A DNA stretch of 33,603 bases from an uncultured Spirochaetaceae bacterium (lineage in GTDB: Bacteria > Spirochaetota > Spirochaetia > Treponematales > Treponemataceae). Under the pieces are notes generated by a model. The model ran no database searches. It had not been told where the DNA came from and was given only the letters and a program-made list of their open reading frames with translations. Each line of letters begins with the position of its first letter. Position 1 is the first letter of the stretch. Shown one piece after another: positions 1 to 8,980 of this stretch. The position numbers and the translations under genes are program-made. Where the stretch lies: the NCBI GenBank assembly GCA_902785455.1, contig CACZYY010000015.1, positions 1 to 33,603 on the forward strand, given 5' to 3'.

Positions 1-1191
1 ATTTTCGGACTTTCTTATTATCCATTCTGGCACGGCTCTTATCAAAACATGCAGAATGTAGTCAAAAATCTCCGCGAAAAATACAATAAAACGGTTATAA
101 TCGCAGAAACTTCTTATTGCTACACTTCGGAAGATGGCGACGGATTCGGAAACAGCATTTCTGGAAAAGGCGATACAGTTCCAGGCTATCCGGCCACAGT
201 TCAGGGGCAAGCATGGAGCGTTCGAGATGTATTCGCAAAATCATTTGAAGCAGGAGCAAGCGGCGTATTCTATTGGGAAGGAGTCTGGATTCCGGTCGGA
301 AAATGTGATCGTGAAGCTAATGCTCCAATCTGGGAAAAATATGGAAGCGGCTGGGCTACAAGTTATGCTAAAGATTATGACCCGGACGATGCAGGATTGT
401 ATTACGGTGGATGTTCATGGGATAATCAGGCGCTTTTCGATTTTACAGGCCACCCTCTCCCATCTCTGAACGTTTTCAAATATCTAAGATATGGTTCAAC
501 AGCTCCTCTCAAAGTTGATGCTGTTCCAGACGTATATTCTGCTTGTAACGTTGGCTCAGCACTTTCACTTCCAGAAAATGTTGCGGTAATTTACAACGAC
601 CGTTCAAAAAACAAAGAACTAAGTGTTGAATGGAACAAAGCAGAAGTTAATTCAATCGACACAAACAAAGAAGGTGACTACGCAATCACAGGGAAGCTTG
701 AAGACGGTACAGAAGCAACAGTTTATGTAAGCGTTAAAATGCTCAATTTCGTAAAAAATTCAGGTTTTGAAGAAGAAGACACTTCCGTTTGGAAAATCAC
801 ATTTGATGGTGAAAAAAATCCATCGGACTTTCAGAAAAAAGCAGATGACGCACATTCAGGTGATGTTTCATTGCATTTTTGGGCCGCAGATAATTTTTCT
901 TTCACGGTGGAACAAGAACTTACTGGGCTCGAAAACGGAACTTACAGGCTTAGTGTTTTTGCACAAGGCGGAGATGCCAAAAAAGAATCAACAATGGAAT
1001 TGTACGCAAAAACAAAGAATGGCGAGCAAAAAGAGCCGTTCATGATAACAGGCTGGAAGGACTGGAAAAAGCCGACAATCCAGAACATAAAAATCACCGA
1101 CGGCACACTCACATTTGGAGTCCGCACAAAGCTGAACGCAAAAGCGTGGGGAACATTCGATGACTTTACGTTGAACCGAATCGGCGATTAA
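1..1191 (+). CDS. Arabinogalactan endo-beta-1,4-galactanase (GH53), 3' part
   Basis: The reading frame is open from base 1, so the gene begins upstream of the window; the ATG at 49 is internal. GH53 enzymes cut beta-1,4-galactan side chains of pectin. The visible fragment starts with the family-like GLSYYPFWHG segment, then VIIAETSY, whose Glu (codon 36 of the fragment) matches the catalytic nucleophile of GH53. The acid/base Glu would lie upstream. The barrel end is followed by a short Ig-like segment (bases about 560-740) and a C-terminal beta-rich module beginning NFVKNSGFEE (bases about 747-1180), which resembles a carbohydrate-binding module of the kind attached to other GH53 enzymes; the exact CBM family is not assigned. 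No anchor is visible at the C-terminus, so the product is probably exported by an N-terminal signal outside the window. No clear terminator follows, only a repeat block. Confidence 0.88.
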   Translation: MFGLSYYPFWHGSYQNMQNVVKNLREKYNKTVIIAETSYCYTSEDGDGFGNSISGKGDTVPGYPATVQGQAWSVRDVFAKSFEAGASGVFYWEGVWIPVGKCDREANAPIWEKYGSGWATSYAKDYDPDDAGLYYGGCSWDNQALFDFTGHPLPSLNVFKYLRYGSTAPLKVDAVPDVYSACNVGSALSLPENVAVIYNDRSKNKELSVEWNKAEVNSIDTNKEGDYAITGKLEDGTEATVYVSVKMLNFVKNSGFEEEDTSVWKITFDGEKNPSDFQKKADDAHSGDVSLHFWAADNFSFTVEQELTGLENGTYRLSVFAQGGDAKKESTMELYAKTKNGEQKEPFMITGWKDWKKPTIQNIKITDGTLTFGVRTKLNAKAWGTFDDFTLNRIGD

Positions 1192-1266
1192 GATTTAACT
1201 GATAAAACAAAAAAACGGGCTTCCAGTCGTGAAAACGGCTTATCGAAACCGCAGGCTAGCCTGCTA

Positions 1267-1327
1267 CACGCTGTTTGTGCTTGTAACTATATACATTTGC
1301 CGCTTGCGCGGCAGCACAAACAGAGTG
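1267..1327. repeat. Long nested inverted repeat
   Basis: Arms 1267-1280 and 1314-1327 are 14 bp long with one mismatch. The 33-nt interval contains a second perfect hairpin, TGCCGC (1298-1303) with GCGGCA (1308-1313) around TTGC. It lies just after the GH53 stop and belongs to the repeat block that runs to the end of the convergent GH94 gene. There is no T-tract, so it is not a classical terminator, although it could stabilise mRNA 3' ends. Confidence 0.6.
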
Positions 1328-1338
1328 TTTTCGTAAGC

Positions 1339-1510
1339 GGGGTCGCTCCCTACGCCTTCGCAGCCTAGCTGCTCGGAGACTCGCCTGGAAACTCACCTCG
1401 TGAGTTTCCTCGCCTTTGGCGACCGGCTCCCTGCGCCTTCGCAGCCTAGCTGCTTGGAGACTCGCCTGGAAACTCACCTCGTGAGTTTCCTCGCCTTTGG
1501 CGACCGGCTC
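1339..1510. repeat. Tandem ~81-bp palindromic repeat, two copies
   Basis: Two nearly identical units with an 81-bp offset each carry a perfect 10-bp hairpin, GGAAACTCAC / GTGAGTTTCC with a CTC loop (stems 1387-1396/1400-1409 and 1468-1477/1481-1490). The block starts with GGGGTCGCTCCCTAC (1339-1353), which recurs exactly at 18484-18498. The same ACTCAC-CTC-GTGAGT core occurs twice near 18450 and 18630. This is a dispersed, REP-like repeat family. The gap 1192-1511 holds nothing else that looks like a gene. Confidence 0.75.
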
Positions 1511-1511
1511 C

Positions 1512-1772
1512 CTACATTATCAACTTAACTTCTGTTACGGCAGTGAGTTTGCTTTCTGGAATGTAGTTGTCTGCGAACTTTTCGCCGTTGACGTAGAACT
1601 CTGAGAAGCCGCTTTCTTTTCCGTTCGGGTTCTCAACTGTAATCTTGAGTTTTTTGCCGCGGAAAGTCTTTTCGATTGAGAAGCCTTTCCAGTCAGAAGG
1701 AATAGAAGGAGCGATTCTTAAGCCGCCGAAGTCTGGGCGCATACCCATGATACCTTCAACACAACCAACCAT
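1512..1772 (-). CDS. C-terminal fragment of the GH94 phosphorylase (separate frame)
   Basis: This open frame encodes the GH94 C-terminal domain (GIMGMRPDFGGLRIAPSIPSDW, given here only as the segment type: a conserved MRPD and APSIPSDW region). Its ATG overlaps the premature TAA of the upstream frame (TAATG), so reinitiation could in principle make an 86-residue peptide. I see no independent ribosome site. The fragment lacks the conserved HWLTGTAS segment, which lies upstream of its ATG in the same frame, so the ATG is unlikely to be a real start. It is best read as the detached tail of the frameshifted gene. Confidence 0.45.
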   Translation of the reverse strand: MVGCVEGIMGMRPDFGGLRIAPSIPSDWKGFSIEKTFRGKKLKITVENPNGKESGFSEFYVNGEKFADNYIPESKLTAVTEVKLIM

Positions 1773-3886
1773 TACAGTTGAAGCGGTTCCTGTAAGCCAG
1801 TGAACGTGGCTTCGACCGAAGTGAGGGCTTGCCTTCGGACTTCTGCTTTTTCGTTCTGTACAGAAGGAGCATTCTCCATGAAATACTGGAATGCAGCCTT
1901 ACCGTGACCGCTCAAAGCTTCTGCAAGGATAATCCAACCCTGAGACTGAGAGAAGATACCGGCATTTTCTTTGACACCTGCGTTGTAAATTACAGCGAGC
2001 GCGCCGTCGAATGCGTGTGAGTGGTATGGTGGATCCATGAGGACAGCACCATACTCTGTATTGAGCTGTTTCTGAACAGAAGCAAGTGCCTTTTCTGCCT
2101 GCTCTTTTGAAGCAAAACCGGAAATAACTGACCAGCTCTGTGGGTTGAGCCACATATTTGCTTCTGGATCGCCTTTTTTACCGATTGTCTCACCAGCTTC
2201 TGTGAAGCCGCGGATGAACCGGTCTTCGTTCCAGCACAAATCGTTGAGAAGTTTTTTGAACTCAGCCTGTTTTTTGTCGATGAATGCGATATATTCAGAG
2301 TCCTTTTTGTACTCTGCGAAGTGGCGGATTACAGTCATTGCGTAGTAATACTGGAATGCAACGAAAGAAGACTCGCCGTTTTTGCCGAGGCGGAGACAGT
2401 CGTTCCAGTCAGCATAAAGACCTGCCGGCAAACCGTGTGGTCCGAGCCGTTCCATAGAGAAGTTGATTGCTCTCTTCAAGTGCTCGTAAACAGTACCTGA
2501 ATCTTTGTTTGCGAACGGAATTACTTCGTCAATGAAAGCCAAGTTTCCTGTCTCTGAGATATATTTGAATACAGTCGGGAAGAGCCAGAGTGCATCGTCT
2601 GCACGGTAAGCAGGATGTCCAGTCTCTTTTACATAAGAAGCGTCATCCGGAGTATCCTCGTGACCTGCATTGTGTGTGAATTTTACGAGTGGAAGACCGC
2701 CGCCGTTGTCAACCTGAGCTGAAAGCATGAAGCGGATTTTTTCAACAGCCATCTCTGGAGCAAGGTGGATAACACCCTGAATGTCCTGAACAGTGTCACG
2801 GTAGCCGTAGCCGTTTCGAAGACCACAGTAGATGAATGAAGCGGCTCTAGACCAGATGAATGTCATGAAACAGTTGTAAGCGTTCCATGTGTTGATCATT
2901 GTGTTGAATTCTTTGCTTGGTGTGTTGACCTGGAAGTTCTCGAACTTGCCGTGCCACCATTTTTTGAGCTCGCAAACCTCGTTCTCACAAGTCTTTTCAA
3001 CATCTTTGTATGTATCGATGATTTTTCCAGCTTCGTCAGTGTATTTCATGCCGACGATGAAAGCGATTGATTTTTCTTCACCAGCCTTGAGTTCGATTAC
3101 AGTTGAAAGAGCACCGCATGAATTTTCGTTGTATGAAAGATGATTTCCAAGATCTCCGTTCTCTACTCCAACTGGGTTTGCATAAGAGTGATAGCGGCCG
3201 ATGAATTCTTCTTTGTCACCGCAGTAAGAAGCAACCGGGCTTCCTGCCAAACCAAGAACGCGCTCAGTTACGTTTTTCTCATCGACTTTTTTGTCTTTTT
3301 CAATGTCAGCAAGATTTCCATGAACCTGATGAACTACACGGTTTTTGTCGAAATATGTGCGGCCAATGAAAAGAGAATACTGAAGGTTTACCTGATCCTG
3401 CTCATAGTTTGAGTTGTTTGTGAACTCAGCATAGCCTGTGATTGTAAGCTTGCGAGTCTTTGAAGAATTGTTCTTTACCTTGAGCTTCCAGACTTCATAA
3501 GACTGGTTGAGAGGAACATAATAGAGTGCCTCAGAATGAATGTCAGAATAGTCAGCGAGCATGCGTGTATAAGCCGTACCGTGGCGGCACTCGCTCTTGT
3601 AGCTGTTCAAGTCCTTTCCGACAGGCTGCCATGAAGCAGACCAGAAATCTTTTGATTCGTTATCGCGGATATAAATGTAACGTCCTGGCTGGTCAAAATT
3701 ATTAAAAACATAGCGCAAGATTCGGCCGTTTGCACCAGATTTTGCGAAGCTGTAACCGCCAGCATTATTAGAAATCAAAGCACCATACTCCGGCGAACCA
3801 AGATAGTTTGCCCATGGAGCTGGGGTATCAGGGCGGGTGATCACGTACTCACGAGCTTCATCATCAAAAAAACCGTATTTCATCAA
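1512..3886 (-). pseudogene. GH94 cellobiose-phosphorylase-like gene, frameshifted near 3' end
   Basis: GH94 enzymes phosphorolyse beta-linked disaccharides to sugar-1-phosphate plus a free sugar in the cytoplasm. The start MKYGFFDDEAREYVITRPDT is typical of cellobiose phosphorylases, and ADWND (residues 492-496) carries the family's catalytic Asp. No signal peptide is seen. The start has a good ribosome site (AAGGAG, 8 nt upstream). The main frame (704 codons) stops at 1772 after reading nonsense from about base 1830. The neighbouring frame restores the family-like sequence SPHFGRSHVHWLTGTAST and continues to 1512. One extra base near 1829-1831 would give a normal ~791-residue enzyme. So this is either a one-base deletion (pseudogene) or an assembly error. 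Cellobiose is the likeliest substrate; cellodextrin or laminaribiose cannot be excluded. Confidence 0.85.
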
Positions 3887-3938
3887 ATTCTCCTTTTCGC
3901 GGCCTCATTCCAGAACGCATTTTGATTGAATTTTCATC

Positions 3939-3944
3939 ATTATA
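3939..3944 (-). promoter_or_regulatory. Candidate -10 box for the GH94 gene
   Basis: A perfect TATAAT on the minus strand places transcription start near 3932, giving a ~46-nt leader with the AAGGAG site. No convincing -35 lies 17 bp upstream, so an activator may be needed. The 207-bp gap to sbcC also holds two copies of TAGTAAC (near 3965 and 4034), possible operator half-sites. This part is tentative. Confidence 0.35.
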
Positions 3945-4093
3945 TGGACAAATTTGAGCCAAATAGTAACATTATCTTTGAAAAAATATCAAAATAACGC
4001 ACTTTTCATGCATAAAACTGACCATATTTACGACAAGGTTGTAGTAACTTTTTAATTATATCATACTTTTTCAAAATTTGTTAAGAAGAAAAA

Positions 4094-6913
4094 TCAATTT
4101 ATTCCGCTTCCCAAAAGCACGCTGTGACCAAGGGAAACTGGCTTCACTTCGATTTTCTGCTCGATTTCATTAATCACATCCTGAACATGAGTGATTATTC
4201 CAAGCATTTTTCCCTGCTTCTGGAGATTTTTGAGCGCATTGATTGCCTCTGTCAGAAGTTCTCCGCTCAAAGTTCCAAATCCTTCGTCCAGGAAAAGCGA
4301 GTCTACGCGAACGTTTTTGCTTGCGAATTCCGAGATTGCAAGCGCAAAAGAAAGACTGACCAGAAATTTCTCGCCGCCACTTAGATTTACGACCGAACGC
4401 GGCTTTTCAAAATAAATGTCCTGAATTTCAAATTCAAGCGAAGACGGCTCTTTTTGAACTACGCTGTAACGTTTTGTAATTCCGAAAAGATTGTTGTTTG
4501 CAAGCGTCAGAAGCGAATTGAATGCAAGGCTCTGAACAAAGACCGACAAATCCGCGCCTTCACGAGTTCCAGCCCATTTATTCATCTGCTCCCAGGTTCC
4601 GTAGTCAGCCTGCAATTTTTCGTATTCAGAAAGAATTTTTTTTGCACGCTCCTTGTTCTGCTCGTTAGTCGCAATTTTTGTCTTAATATCAATCAGATTT
4701 GACTTCAGATTTTCTTTTTGAAGAAGAAGTTCATTTCGTTTTGTAACAATTTCTTCCTTATTATTTGGATTTTTTGCTCCCGATTCTTCAAGAAGATTCT
4801 GAAGAGAAGCCTCTTTTTCGGACAAAAGCTTCTCCAGCTGGGATTTTTTTGCAAGAAGCGCGGCTTTTTCTTCTTTTGCCTCATTCTGCTCCCTTTCCGC
4901 CGCCTCGACGCTCTTTCTCAGGCCTGTGATTTTCTGATTCTTTTGATTTTCTTCGGAATCTACATTTTTTGAGCCGAAAAGCTCCTCACGCTCGCCAGAA
5001 AGTTTTTGGAGGACCTGATTTTCCTGCTCGAATTCAGACTTTGCCTTTTCAAGATTTTCTTTTTGAGCCGATAGATTTTCCTGAATCGTATTTTTTTCGG
5101 CAATTTTTGCGGATTTTTCGTTCGTGAATGATTTTTGCAGCTCAGTCTTTTGATTCCAGGTTTGAAAACGAATCCGTAATTCCGAAAGCACTGACTCAAA
5201 ATTTTCTTCGTCAGCGGATTTTTGCCAGATTGAAAGAGTCTCGTTGATTTCCGCAAGAATTTTTTTGCAATTTTCTTTTTGTGAAGAAAGATTTTCGCAT
5301 GTATTTTTGATTTCAGCTTCAAGTGAACTGATTTTTTCGGCAAACGAATTGATTTTTGAGACAATTTCCTCACGTTTTTTGGTAAGGTTTGAGCTTTCCT
5401 GAGTGATTTTTACCGCATGTTCAGAGCCAAGTATTTCCTTTTCGTCAAAAGATTTTGCTTCAATCCCACAATTTTCGCCAGAATGATATATGCTTCCGCA
5501 GACAGGGCATGGATTTCCGTCTCTGAGCTGAGCCTGTAAAATTTTTACGATAAAAACCGCATCCCCCGAAACAAAAGATTTTATCGTCTCATCGATTTTT
5601 TTTAGTTTTTCCTCACATTCTTCTTTTTGCAGAATGACTTTTGAAAGTTCCGCTTCGAGCGAAGATTTTTGCTTTAGGAAAGAAGAAGCCGAATTTTTTG
5701 CCTGGTTAAATGAATTCTTTAAGGCTCCGATTTTCGCCGCCGCCTCGGAGATTTTCGCGTCATTTTTGTTCTCACAAAGATATTTTTCAACTTCGGAAAG
5801 TGAAGTTTCAAGCCCTGCGATTTTTTCGGTTAGGGAAGCAATTTTTTTCTCGCTTTCATAAAGAGCATTTTCCGCGGAAGATTTTCGGTTTTTCGCTTCG
5901 ATAAAATTTTTCTGTTCGGAAGTAATTTTTACATCAAGTTCACGAACACGCTTCCATAATATTTGCTGATTTTCAAAATCTTTCTGCTCATTTTCAAGCT
6001 GTTCTTTTAATGATGCCGCATTTTCCTGTGCCGCACAAAGTTTTTTCTCGGATTCTGTCAAACCAAAAGTTATATTTTCGCTTTCGCCTTTAAGTTTTTC
6101 GATTTCATCAAAGAAAGAAAGCTCTTTTTCAAGCAGGGAAAGATTTTTTTCGGATTCAGAAAATTCTTTTTCAATCTCGGATTCTTTCGCAGCCGTCTTT
6201 TTCTCATCATCTTCGCTCAGAATCAGGCTTTCAATTTCTTCCTTTTGACTTTTCATCAGCTGAAAATTCTTTTTGATTTCGCTGAATTTCTCTGCGATTT
6301 TTTTGCCGATTGCACGGTATCGCTCTGTTCCAGTAAGTTTTTCAAGAATTTCTGCTCGTTCCCGAGCATTGCTTTCCAAAAATGCACTGAACTCGCCCTG
6401 AGCAAGCATTATCGAACGGCAGAACTGCTTGTAATCAAGCTGAATTATTTTCTGTGTCTCTTTTTCAAAATTTGCACCGCCGCTGCCAGAAGCAACGACT
6501 TCTTCTTGAGACGAAAAAAGTTCGCCCAGGTCAGATTTTTCACCGTCAATTTTTGTGATTTTAAAAGAAGTTTTCTGTAAATTTCCTTCGGACTTTCCGC
6601 CTGCCCGCCTCTGCTCAAATTCAGAGACAAAAACGCCTTTTTTGCACGAATAAGTCACTGCTGCACGACAGAAACCTGTTCCGCGAGTCATAATCTCGTT
6701 TCCGCCCTCACCGTTATTGATTGCTTCCAGACGTGGCGTGCGTCCGTAAAGAGCCAGCGTGATCGCGTCGAGCAAAGTGGTTTTTCCGCTTCCTGTGGGT
6801 CCGTGAATCACAAAAATGTCGTGGTTTCTGGCATAATCTGGGTGCGTAAAATCAATTGACCATTTGCCTTTCAAGGAATTAAGATTTTCAAATTCGAGTT
6901 TTGTGATTCGCAT
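4094..6913 (-). CDS. sbcC: Exonuclease subunit SbcC
   Basis: SbcC is the SMC/Rad50-like ATPase of the SbcCD nuclease, which opens hairpins and trims blocked DNA ends. The 939-residue protein has a Walker A GPTGSGKTT at residues 38-46, two long Glu/Lys/Ser-rich coiled-coil arms, a zinc hook CPVC at 469-472 almost exactly in the middle, the ABC signature LSGGE at about 844, and Walker B LFLDEGFG at about 873. All key elements are present and the length is usual. The start ATG gives the standard SbcC N-terminus; no Shine-Dalgarno precedes it, and a -10 box lies 6 nt upstream (see the promoter entry). Its partner sbcD lies upstream on the same strand but is separated by a gene on the opposite strand. 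Confidence 0.96.
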   Translation of the reverse strand: MRITKLEFENLNSLKGKWSIDFTHPDYARNHDIFVIHGPTGSGKTTLLDAITLALYGRTPRLEAINNGEGGNEIMTRGTGFCRAAVTYSCKKGVFVSEFEQRRAGGKSEGNLQKTSFKITKIDGEKSDLGELFSSQEEVVASGSGGANFEKETQKIIQLDYKQFCRSIMLAQGEFSAFLESNARERAEILEKLTGTERYRAIGKKIAEKFSEIKKNFQLMKSQKEEIESLILSEDDEKKTAAKESEIEKEFSESEKNLSLLEKELSFFDEIEKLKGESENITFGLTESEKKLCAAQENAASLKEQLENEQKDFENQQILWKRVRELDVKITSEQKNFIEAKNRKSSAENALYESEKKIASLTEKIAGLETSLSEVEKYLCENKNDAKISEAAAKIGALKNSFNQAKNSASSFLKQKSSLEAELSKVILQKEECEEKLKKIDETIKSFVSGDAVFIVKILQAQLRDGNPCPVCGSIYHSGENCGIEAKSFDEKEILGSEHAVKITQESSNLTKKREEIVSKINSFAEKISSLEAEIKNTCENLSSQKENCKKILAEINETLSIWQKSADEENFESVLSELRIRFQTWNQKTELQKSFTNEKSAKIAEKNTIQENLSAQKENLEKAKSEFEQENQVLQKLSGEREELFGSKNVDSEENQKNQKITGLRKSVEAAEREQNEAKEEKAALLAKKSQLEKLLSEKEASLQNLLEESGAKNPNNKEEIVTKRNELLLQKENLKSNLIDIKTKIATNEQNKERAKKILSEYEKLQADYGTWEQMNKWAGTREGADLSVFVQSLAFNSLLTLANNNLFGITKRYSVVQKEPSSLEFEIQDIYFEKPRSVVNLSGGEKFLVSLSFALAISEFASKNVRVDSLFLDEGFGTLSGELLTEAINALKNLQKQGKMLGIITHVQDVINEIEQKIEVKPVSLGHSVLLGSGIN

Positions 6914-6919
6914 GCAGGA

Positions 6920-6928
6920 ATTATAGCA
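6920..6928 (-). promoter_or_regulatory. Extended -10 promoter of sbcC, predicted leaderless start
   Basis: Reading the minus strand gives TGC-TATAAT, an extended -10. Counting 7 nt from the end of the box puts +1 on the A of the sbcC ATG (6913). There is no good -35, which is common for extended -10 promoters, and no ribosome site between box and ATG. Confidence 0.55.
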
Positions 6929-6970
6929 AAAAAATCAATGAAAAAACACCTTAAATTTTTGGGAAATATC

Positions 6971-6999
6971 TTGAAATTGCTTCCTGCTTAAGATATTCT
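6971..6999 (+). promoter_or_regulatory. Sigma-70-type promoter of the cysteine-cluster gene
   Basis: TTGAAA (6971-6976), a 17-bp spacer and TATTCT (6994-6999) predict +1 at about 7005-7008, on or just before the ATG at 7008. No ribosome site is present. Confidence 0.5.
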
Positions 7000-7007
7000 T
7001 TCTCATC

Positions 7008-7688
7008 ATGACAAAAATCCCCAATATTTTAAGGAAACTTGAGGGAACTTCTGTTTACGACACACTTTTGAGCATCGAAAGCTCCTACGAACGAATTGAA
7101 TCAGAGCAAAACGACTGGTACAAAAAAAGCAATTTCAACTGCCCATCCGGATGCGGCTCATGCTGCCATGGATTTGAGCCGGATATTATCGAAGGTGAAG
7201 CGCTTTACATGGCGGCCTGGCTTTTGGAAAATCAAGAATTCACTGCAAGAAAAATCGCGCAGGGCGAATTTCCATTTCAGCATGAAGACGGAACATGCCG
7301 GCTCTTCAACATAAATTCGCCTTTTCACTGTTCTGTCTACGGCGGAAGGGCTTTTATATGCAGGCTTTTCGGAGCATCAAGCTTCCGCTCTCGCACAGGC
7401 GAAAAGGTATGGAGGCCTTGCAAATTTTATCCAGAAGAATATCTTTCAAAGCACAACCCGCCGCTTCAAAAAAGGCAGTATTCCGAAGCCGAAACGGAAT
7501 TTGTGATTGGGGCTGTTCCACCGCTCATGAGCGACATGACAGGAAACGCAAGCTCTTCCTCAAACGGAGAGACCTTTTTGATTCACGAAATTTTACCGCA
7601 AATGATTCAAAGGCTTTTGTGGCTGATTGACATGAACGACAACGGAAACGACAATCCGAACGGAACGCCTTCTCCAGCAGCGGCCTAA
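7008..7688 (+). CDS. YkgJ-family cysteine-cluster protein
   Basis: The 226-residue protein carries an N-terminal cluster CPSGCGSCC (Cys 45, 49, 52, 53) and later cysteines in GTCRLF, FHCSVY, FICRLF and WRPCKFYP. This is the pattern of the YkgJ/UPF0153 family, thought to bind zinc or an Fe-S cluster; the biochemical role is unknown. No signal peptide or membrane segment is seen, so it is probably cytoplasmic. The C-terminus is Asn/Gly/Pro-rich. The gene is convergent with sbcD, overlapping it by 4 bp at the stop codons, and divergent from sbcC. The start lacks a Shine-Dalgarno sequence and sits at the predicted transcription start. A link to SbcCD is suggested only by position. Confidence 0.8.
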   Translation: MTKIPNILRKLEGTSVYDTLLSIESSYERIESEQNDWYKKSNFNCPSGCGSCCHGFEPDIIEGEALYMAAWLLENQEFTARKIAQGEFPFQHEDGTCRLFNINSPFHCSVYGGRAFICRLFGASSFRSRTGEKVWRPCKFYPEEYLSKHNPPLQKRQYSEAETEFVIGAVPPLMSDMTGNASSSSNGETFLIHEILPQMIQRLLWLIDMNDNGNDNPNGTPSPAAA

Positions 7689-8977
7689 TCACACATCTGC
7701 AAAAACAATGGCAGGAATTTCTCCAGTGCGGCTTTTCCTTCCTCGCTTTCGGCACTCAAGCCGGATTTTGAAAGGATCAGCTGCGTGAAGATTTCTTTGT
7801 CATCAAGATTTTTGATTTCAGAAGCCTCAAATTTATCAAAAGAAGAAGAAAGAATTTTTTCGGAATCAGCAATTTTCCAGCTTACGACATTTACATTTTC
7901 CGGAAGAGATTTTATTGCCTCTGCCAAAAACTCCTGCGCACTCACTCCAAGCTCACGTTTATAACAAAGCTCGATAAAGACAGGCTTGTTTTTATCTGCA
8001 TTTTTATCCGATTTTGACTTTTCCGAAAGTTCTTCAAGCTCCGCTTTGATTTCAGCCAAAGTTCCGCTTATTCTTCTATATAAATTCGTTTCAGGTGTTT
8101 CAATTTTTTCCACATTCAGATTTGATTTTTCACCAGTCTTCTCAAGCTCAACACACAAAACATGGTGCGGCCGGTTTGCTTCGTCAAAGCCCATAACAAA
8201 CGGTGAGCCTGAATATCGGATTGCAGGATTTTTTGCAACCACTGAAGAATAGTGAATGTGACCGAGCGCGACATAATCAACAGAAGGAAAAACAGAACTC
8301 GGCACATTTCCGAGAGTTCCCAAAACATCCAGGACCTTCATGCCGTCATCGCACTTTTCATTTGCTTTTTTATCAGAAAGCCTGCCTTCCAAATCGTTCG
8401 CATACAAATGCCCCGTGGCAATCACAGGAATTGCCCGCCCATTACGCAGTTTTTCGGCTTCTTCAAACACGAGAGTATATAATTTTTGATATACTTTTAG
8501 ATATAATTCCTCGTCAGAACATTTTTCACCGTCAGAAAGAAGATTACGAAGTTCCACTTCCCTCACAAAGGGAACAGCCATGCAGATTCCGCAAACATTT
8601 TCACCAGAATCTTTAAGCTCAAAGCACATTTGAGAAGGCAGAAGATTGTTAATCGAGCCTACAACACGGATATTCAGAACCTCAAGCAATTCTTTCGCGC
8701 TGTCAAGCATTACGGCAGAATCATGGTTTCCACCGACAATTATTACATTTTTACAGCAAGTATCGACAAGAGAAGCAAGAAAAGTGTAATAAAGCCTCCG
8801 GGCATCGACGCTCGGATTTGCAGTGTCAAAAATATCACCGGCAACCACGAGAGTTTCGGCATTTTTTTCGACTATAAGATTTTTGAGCCAGCGCAAGAAA
8901 TTTTGTGATTCCTCGTGCCGGTCAATTTCGTGCATCTGATTGCCGAGATGCCAGTCAGCAGTGTGAATAAATATCAT
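7685..8977 (-). CDS. sbcD: Exonuclease subunit SbcD
   Basis: SbcD is the Mre11-like manganese nuclease partner of SbcC. The 430-residue protein shows the calcineurin-type phosphoesterase motifs in order: TADWH (Asp8, His10), GDIFD (Asp48), GGNHD (Asn84, His85), a GH at 189-190 and GHIH at 239-242. A C-terminal region of about 130 residues follows, as in other SbcD proteins, where the capping and SbcC-binding part lies. The start lies 4 nt after the stop of the upstream TPR/NHL/VWA gene and has no strong ribosome site, so translational coupling is likely. Downstream, sbcC is on the same strand but about 770 bp away, beyond the opposite-strand YkgJ-family gene. Confidence 0.96.
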   Translation of the reverse strand: MIFIHTADWHLGNQMHEIDRHEESQNFLRWLKNLIVEKNAETLVVAGDIFDTANPSVDARRLYYTFLASLVDTCCKNVIIVGGNHDSAVMLDSAKELLEVLNIRVVGSINNLLPSQMCFELKDSGENVCGICMAVPFVREVELRNLLSDGEKCSDEELYLKVYQKLYTLVFEEAEKLRNGRAIPVIATGHLYANDLEGRLSDKKANEKCDDGMKVLDVLGTLGNVPSSVFPSVDYVALGHIHYSSVVAKNPAIRYSGSPFVMGFDEANRPHHVLCVELEKTGEKSNLNVEKIETPETNLYRRISGTLAEIKAELEELSEKSKSDKNADKNKPVFIELCYKRELGVSAQEFLAEAIKSLPENVNVVSWKIADSEKILSSSFDKFEASEIKNLDDKEIFTQLILSKSGLSAESEEGKAALEKFLPLFLQMCD

Positions 8978-8980
8978 AAC

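Noticed and set aside
1256..1477. Minus-strand ORF of 73 codons over the repeat block
   Set aside because: It is Arg-rich low-complexity sequence produced by reading the tandem palindromes; no ribosome site.
1772..1840. Programmed frameshift in the GH94 gene
   Set aside because: No slippery run of A or U with a downstream structure is visible at the site, and the family does not use one.
4960..5373. Minus-strand Lys-rich ORF inside sbcC
   Set aside because: It is an off-frame reading of the sbcC coiled coil, which is intact in the other frame.
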